The translations under genes were made by a program, and so were the position numbers. A DNA stretch of 64,000 nucleotides from Siphonodentalium dalli (Eukaryota; Mollusca; Scaphopoda; Gadilida; Siphonodentaliidae), in NCBI GenBank assembly GCA_032622095.1, contig CP136069.1, positions 182,457,122-182,521,121 on the forward strand, given 5' to 3'. The notes under the pieces were generated by a model. The model ran no database searches and was not told the DNA's origin. It saw only the letters and a list, made by a program, of their open reading frames with translations. Below are positions 59,461 to 64,000 of this stretch, in pieces. Position 1 is the first letter of the stretch. Each line of letters opens with the position of its first letter.

Positions 59461-59929
59461 CATACCACAAAGTCGCGACCCCAGGGGGTCTAACAAATGT
59501 TTTTTTTATGAAGTAGAGACCATATACTGGCCCATGAGCATGGTCTCTATATTTGTTCATGATTTTCCCATGGGAGCCCAAAATAATGTCACAGTTAATT
59601 TTCGTCAGGTGCACAACAGTCTGTTTGAGTCGACTGCGTCTTCATCTGATCAAGATTTTGAGATGTAGACGCTAAACGACGATGATGTGTGTAACTCCTT
59701 AGCTCGCGGTAACTTAACACATTCTTCAAATATGGCAATTATTATTAATTATTAGTAATTCTTATCAGTGGTAATTCATTATGGGAAATGTGTCCACTAA
59801 CGCGAATGTGTGGTGGTGGTGTTGGTATGTTCGTTGTGTACACTGGATAAACTGTTGTCACCACATCGGACATAAAACAGCGCATACATCTGTGTACTTA
59901 TATACAAATGTACATTTATGACTACTTAC

Positions 59930-62900
59930 TTGCAGTCGTCGTGGTAGTCGTTGTTGGAGTTGTCGTGGTAGTCGTTGCAGTTGTCGTGGTAGTCGTTGAA
60001 GTCGACGTGGTAGTCGTTGTCGCAGTTGTCGTGGTAGTCGTTGCAGTTGTCGTGGTAGTCGTTGCAGTTGTCGTGGTAGTCGTTGTTGAAGTTGTCGTTG
60101 TCGTGGTAGTCGTTGCAGTTGTCGTGGTAGTCGTTGTTGCAGTTGTCGTGGTAGTCGTTGTTGCAGTTGTCGAGGTAGTCGATGTCGTGGTAGTCGTTGT
60201 TGCAGTTGTCGTGGTAGTCGTTGTTGAAGTCGTTGTGGTAGTCGTTGTTACAGTCGTCGTGGTAGTCGTTGTTGCAGTTGTCGTGGTAGTCGTTGTTGCA
60301 GTTGTCTTGGTAGTCGTTGTTGGAGTTGTCGTGGTAGTCGTTGCAGTTGTCGTGGTAGTCGTTGAAGTCGACGTGGTAGTCGTTGTTGCAGTTGTCGTGG
60401 TAGTCGTTGCAGTTGTCGTGGTAGTCGTTGCAGTTGTCGTGGTAGTCGTTGTTGCAGTTGTCGTTGTCGTGGTAGTCGTTGCAGTTGTCGTGGTAGTCGT
60501 TGTTGCAGTTGTCGTGGTAGTCGTTGCAGTTGTCGTGGTAGTCGTTGCAGTTGTCGTGGTAGTCGTTGTTGCAGTTGTCGTTGTCGTGGTAGTCGTTGAA
60601 GTTGTCGTGGTAGTCGTTGTTGCAGTTGTCGTGGTAGTCGTTGTTGCAGTTGTCGAGGTAGTCGATGTCGTGGTAGTCGTTGTTGCAGTTGTCGTGGTAG
60701 TCGTTGTTGAAGTCGTTGTGGTAGTCGTTGTTACAGTCGTCGTTTTAGTCGTTGTTGCAGTTGTCGTGGTAGTCGTTGTTACAGTCGTCGTGGTAGTCGT
60801 TGTTGCAGTTGTCGTGGTAGTCGTTGTTGCAGTTGTCGTGGTAGTCGTTGTTGCAGTTCTCGTGGTGGTCGTTGTTGGAGTTGTCGTGGTAGTCGTTGTT
60901 GCAGTTGTCGTGGTAGTCGTTGCAGTGGTCGTGGTAGTCGTTGCAGTGGTCGTGGTAGTCGTTGCAGTTGTCGTGGTAGTCGTTGTTGCAGTTGTCGTTG
61001 TCGTGGTAGTCGTTGCAGTTGTCGTGGTAGTCGTTGTTGCAGTTGTCGTGGTAGTCGTTGTTGCAGTTGTCGAGGTAGTCGATGTCGTGGTAGTCGTTGT
61101 TGCAGTTGTCGTGGTAGTCGTTGTTGAAGTCGTTGTGGTAGTCGTTGTTGCAGTCGTCGTGGTAGTCGTTGTTGCAGTTGTCGTGGTAGTCGTTGTTACA
61201 GTCGTCGTGGTAGTCGTTGTTGCAGTTGTCGTGGTAGTCGTTGTTGCAGTTGTCGTGGTAGTCGTTGTTGCAGTTCTCGTGGTGGTCGTTGTTGGAGTTG
61301 TCGTGGTAGTCGTTGTTGCAGTTGTCGTGGTAGTCGTTGCAGTGGTCGTGGTAGTCGTTGTTGCAGTTGTCGTGGTAGTCGTTGCAGTGGTCGTGGTAGT
61401 CGTTGTTGCAGTTGTCGTTGTAGTCGTTGTTGCAGTGGTCGTTGTAGTTGTTGCAGTCGTCGTGGTAGTCGTTGTTGCAGTTGTCGTGGTAGTCGTTGTT
61501 GCAGTTGTCGTGGTAGTCGTTGCAGTTGTCGTGGTAGTCGTTGTTGCAGTCGTCGTGGTAGTCGTTGTTGCACTTGTCGTGGTAGTCGTTGCAGTTGTCG
61601 TGGTAGTCGTTGTTGCAGTCGTCGTGGTAGTCGTTGTTGGAGTCGTCGTGGTGGTCGTTGTTGGAGTTGACGTGGTAGTCGGTGTTGCAGTTGTCGTGGT
61701 AGTCGTTGTTGCAGTCGTCGTGGTAGTCTTTGTTGCAGTTGTCGTGGTAGGCGTTGTTGCATTTGTCGTTGTTGCAGTTGTCGTGGTAGTTGTTGCTGGA
61801 GTTGTCGTGGTAGTCGTTGTTGCAGTTGTCGTGGTAGTCGTTGTTTCAGTTGTCGCGGTAGTCGTTTTTGGAGTCGTCGTGGTAGTCGTTGTTGGAGTCG
61901 TCGTGGTGGTCGTTGTTGAGGTAATCGTTGTCGTGGTAGTCGTTGTTGCAGTCATCGTGGTAGTTGTTGTTGCAGTTGTCGTGGTAGTCGTTGTTGCAGT
62001 TGTCGTGGTAGTCGTTGTTGCAGTCGTCGTGGTAGTAGTTGTTGGAATTGTCGTGGTAGTCGTTGTTGAGGTAGTTGTTGTCGTGGTAGTCGTTTTTGCA
62101 GTTGTCGTGGTAGTTGTTGAAGTCGTCGTGGTAGTCGTTGTTGCAGTTGTCGTGGTAGTCGTTGTTGCCGTTGTCGTGGTAGTCGTTGTTGGAGTTGTCG
62201 TGGTAGTCGTTGTTGCAGTTGTCGTGGTAGTCGTTGTTGGAGTCGTCGTGGTAGTCGTTGTTGCAGTTGTCGTTGTATTCGTTGTTGCAGTTGTCGTTGT
62301 AGTCGTTGTTACAGTTGTCGTGGTAGTCGTTGTTGCAGTTGCCGTGGTAGTCGTTGTTGCAGTTGTCGTGGTAGTCGTTGTTGCAGTTGTCGTTGTAGTC
62401 GTTGTTGCAGTTGACGTGGTAGTCATTGTTGAAGTTGTCGTGGTAGTCGTTGTTGGAGTTGTCGTGTTAGTCGTTGTCGAGGTAGTCGTCGTGTTAGTCG
62501 TTGTTGACGTCGTCGTAGTAGTCGTTGTTGCAGTTGTCGTTGTAGTCGTTGTCATGGTAGTCGTTATTGAAGTCGTCGTGGTAGTCGTTTTTGCAGTTGT
62601 CGTTGTAGTCGTTGTCATGGTAGTCGTTTTTGCAGTTGACGTGGTAGTAGTTGTTGCAGTTGTCGCGGTAGTCGTTGTTGCAGTTGTCGTGGTAGTCGTT
62701 GTTGCAGTTGTCGTGGTAGCCGTTGTTGCAGTCGTCGGGGTAGTCGTTGTCATGGTAGTCGTTGTTGCAGTTGCCGTGGTAGTTATTGTTGCAGTTGTCG
62801 TGGTAGTCGTTGTTGCAGTTGTCGTGGTAGTCGTTGTTGCAGTTGACGTGGCAGTCGTGGTAGTCGTTGTTGGAGTTGCCGTGGTAGTCGTTGTTGCAGT

Positions 62901-64000
62901 AGTCGTGGTAGTCGTTGTTGGAGTTGTCGTGTTAGTCGTTATCGAGGTAGTCGTCGTGGTAGTCGATGTTGAAGTCGTCGTGGTAGTCGTTGTTGGAGTT
63001 GTCGTGGTAGTCGTTGTTGCAGTTGTCGTGGTAGTCGTTGTTGCAGTGGTCGTTGTAGTTGTTACAGTCGTCGTGGTAGTCGTTGTTGCAGTTGCCGTGG
63101 TAGTCGTTGTTGCAGTTGTCGTTGCAGTTGTCGTGGTAGTCGTTGTTGCAGTCGTCGTGGTAGTCGTTGCAGTTGTCGTGGTAGTCGTTGCAGTTGTCGT
63201 GGTAGTCGTTGTTGCAGTTGTCGTTGTCGTGGTAGTAGTTGCCGTTGTCGTGGTAGTCGTTGTTGCAGTTGTCGTGGTAGTCGTTGTTGCAGTTGTCGAG
63301 GTAATCGTTGTCGTGGTAGTCGTTGTTGCAGTTGTCGTAGTAGTCGTTGTTGAAGTCGTTGTGGTAGTCGTTGTTGCAGTCGTCGTGGTAGTCGTTGTTG
63401 CAGTTGTCGTGGTAGTCGTTGTTGCAGTTGTCGTGGTAGTCGTTGTTGCAGTCCTCGTGGTGGTCGTTGTTGGAGTTGTCGTGGTAGTCCTTGTTGCAGT
63501 TGTCGTGGTAGTCGTTGCAGTGGTCGTGGTAGTCGTTGTTGCAGTTGTCGTGGTAGTCGTTGTTGAGGTAGTTGTTGTCGTGGTAGTCGTTTTTGCAGTT
63601 GTCGTGGTAGTTGTTGAAGTCGTCGTGGTAGTCGTTGTTGCAGTTGTCGTGGTAGTCGTTGTTGCCGTTGTCGTGGTAGTCGTTGTTGGAGTCGTCGTGG
63701 TAGTCGTTGTTGCAGTTGTCGTGGTAGTCGTTGTTGGAGTCGTCGTGGTAGTCGTTGTTGCAGTTGTCGTTGTAGTCGTTGTTGCAGTTGTCGTTGTAGT
63801 CGTTGTTACAGTTGCCGTGGTAGTCGTTGTTGGAGTTGTCGTTGTAGTCGTTGTTGCAGTTGTCGTGGTAGTCGTTGTTGCAGTTGTCGTTGTAGTCGTT
63901 GTTGCAATTGACGTGGTAGTCGTTGTTGAAGTTGTCGTGGTAGTCGTTGTTGGAGTTGTCGTGTTAGTCGTTGTCGAGGTAGTCGTCGTGTTAGTCGTTG
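59930..64000 (-). CDS. Thr-rich mucin-like repeat exon, 5' end beyond window
   Basis: The minus strand stays open from the window edge to 59930, at least 1,357 codons, made of 24-bp units encoding mainly A-T-T-T-T-T-T-T with scattered Pro, Ser, Asn, Val, Lys and Ile. All unit-length changes keep the frame. At 59929-59924 a GTAAGT donor follows (the in-frame TAG at 59922-59924 would be intronic), so this looks like a large internal exon ending in phase 1. Thr/Ala/Pro arrays of this kind are typical of heavily O-glycosylated extracellular mucin stalks. The phase fits the lectin exon at 40555, which starts with two codon bases. A non-genic minisatellite remains possible, since no flanking unique coding sequence is in view. 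Confidence 0.6.

Noticed and set aside
61196-61762. Gln/Arg/Leu/Pro-rich 188-codon frame inside the Thr array
   Set aside because: It is a frame-shifted reading of the same 24-bp repeat, with no splice donor of its own.

Overview
This 64 kb window is eukaryotic nuclear DNA from an animal, most likely a marine invertebrate. I favour a lophotrochozoan such as a mollusc, but that is inference. The evidence is intron-split genes with GT..AG borders, several families of LINE (non-LTR) retrotransposons, many fold-back elements and long minisatellites. No bacterial gene layout is visible. Most of the window is repeats; host coding sequence is sparse.

Layout. (1) 1-6712, + strand: the last three coding exons of a PGAP2 (FRAG1 family, GPI-anchor lipid remodelling) gene, with two ~3 kb introns holding a ~120 bp tandem repeat, a fold-back element and a decayed LINE. 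(2) 6.9-13.3 kb: a LINE 3' end, four hairpin or TIR elements, a 36-bp minisatellite and one possible unrecognised exon. (3) 13.28-17.56 kb: a fold-back element with ~1.0-1.3 kb inverted arms around a degenerate minisatellite core. (4) 17.6-23.3 kb: a 16-bp minisatellite with a higher-order repeat, a 28-base poly-G and a hairpin element. (5) 23.47-37.57 kb: a nested stack of LINEs, apparently inserted inside a 29-bp minisatellite whose halves survive on both sides. A 2.4 kb LINE within it is flanked by 836-bp direct repeats and has created an uninterrupted 799-codon chimeric ORF. (6) 37.75-40.56 kb, - strand: two exons of a C-type lectin domain gene. (7) 40,699-55,071: a 14.4 kb palindrome with two 7,172-bp arms and a 29-bp spacer. 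Its ends read TGATGATACCCC and its complement, and GTGAAT is directly repeated immediately outside both ends. (8) 55.1-59.9 kb: mostly featureless, with a ~256 bp palindrome-within-palindrome. (9) 59,930-64,000, - strand: an open Thr-rich repeat of at least 1,357 codons ending at a GTAAGT splice donor. Its phase fits the lectin exon, so a mucin-like stalk plus C-type lectin protein, with the giant palindrome in its intron, is possible.

The most unusual signal is the giant palindrome. Its boundaries look like a transposition product (direct repeat, TG..CA ends). Its arms appear identical down to homopolymers and microsatellites, so an assembly fold-back must also be tested. Second is the 799-codon ORF, with the 836-bp flanking repeats of the LINE that made it.
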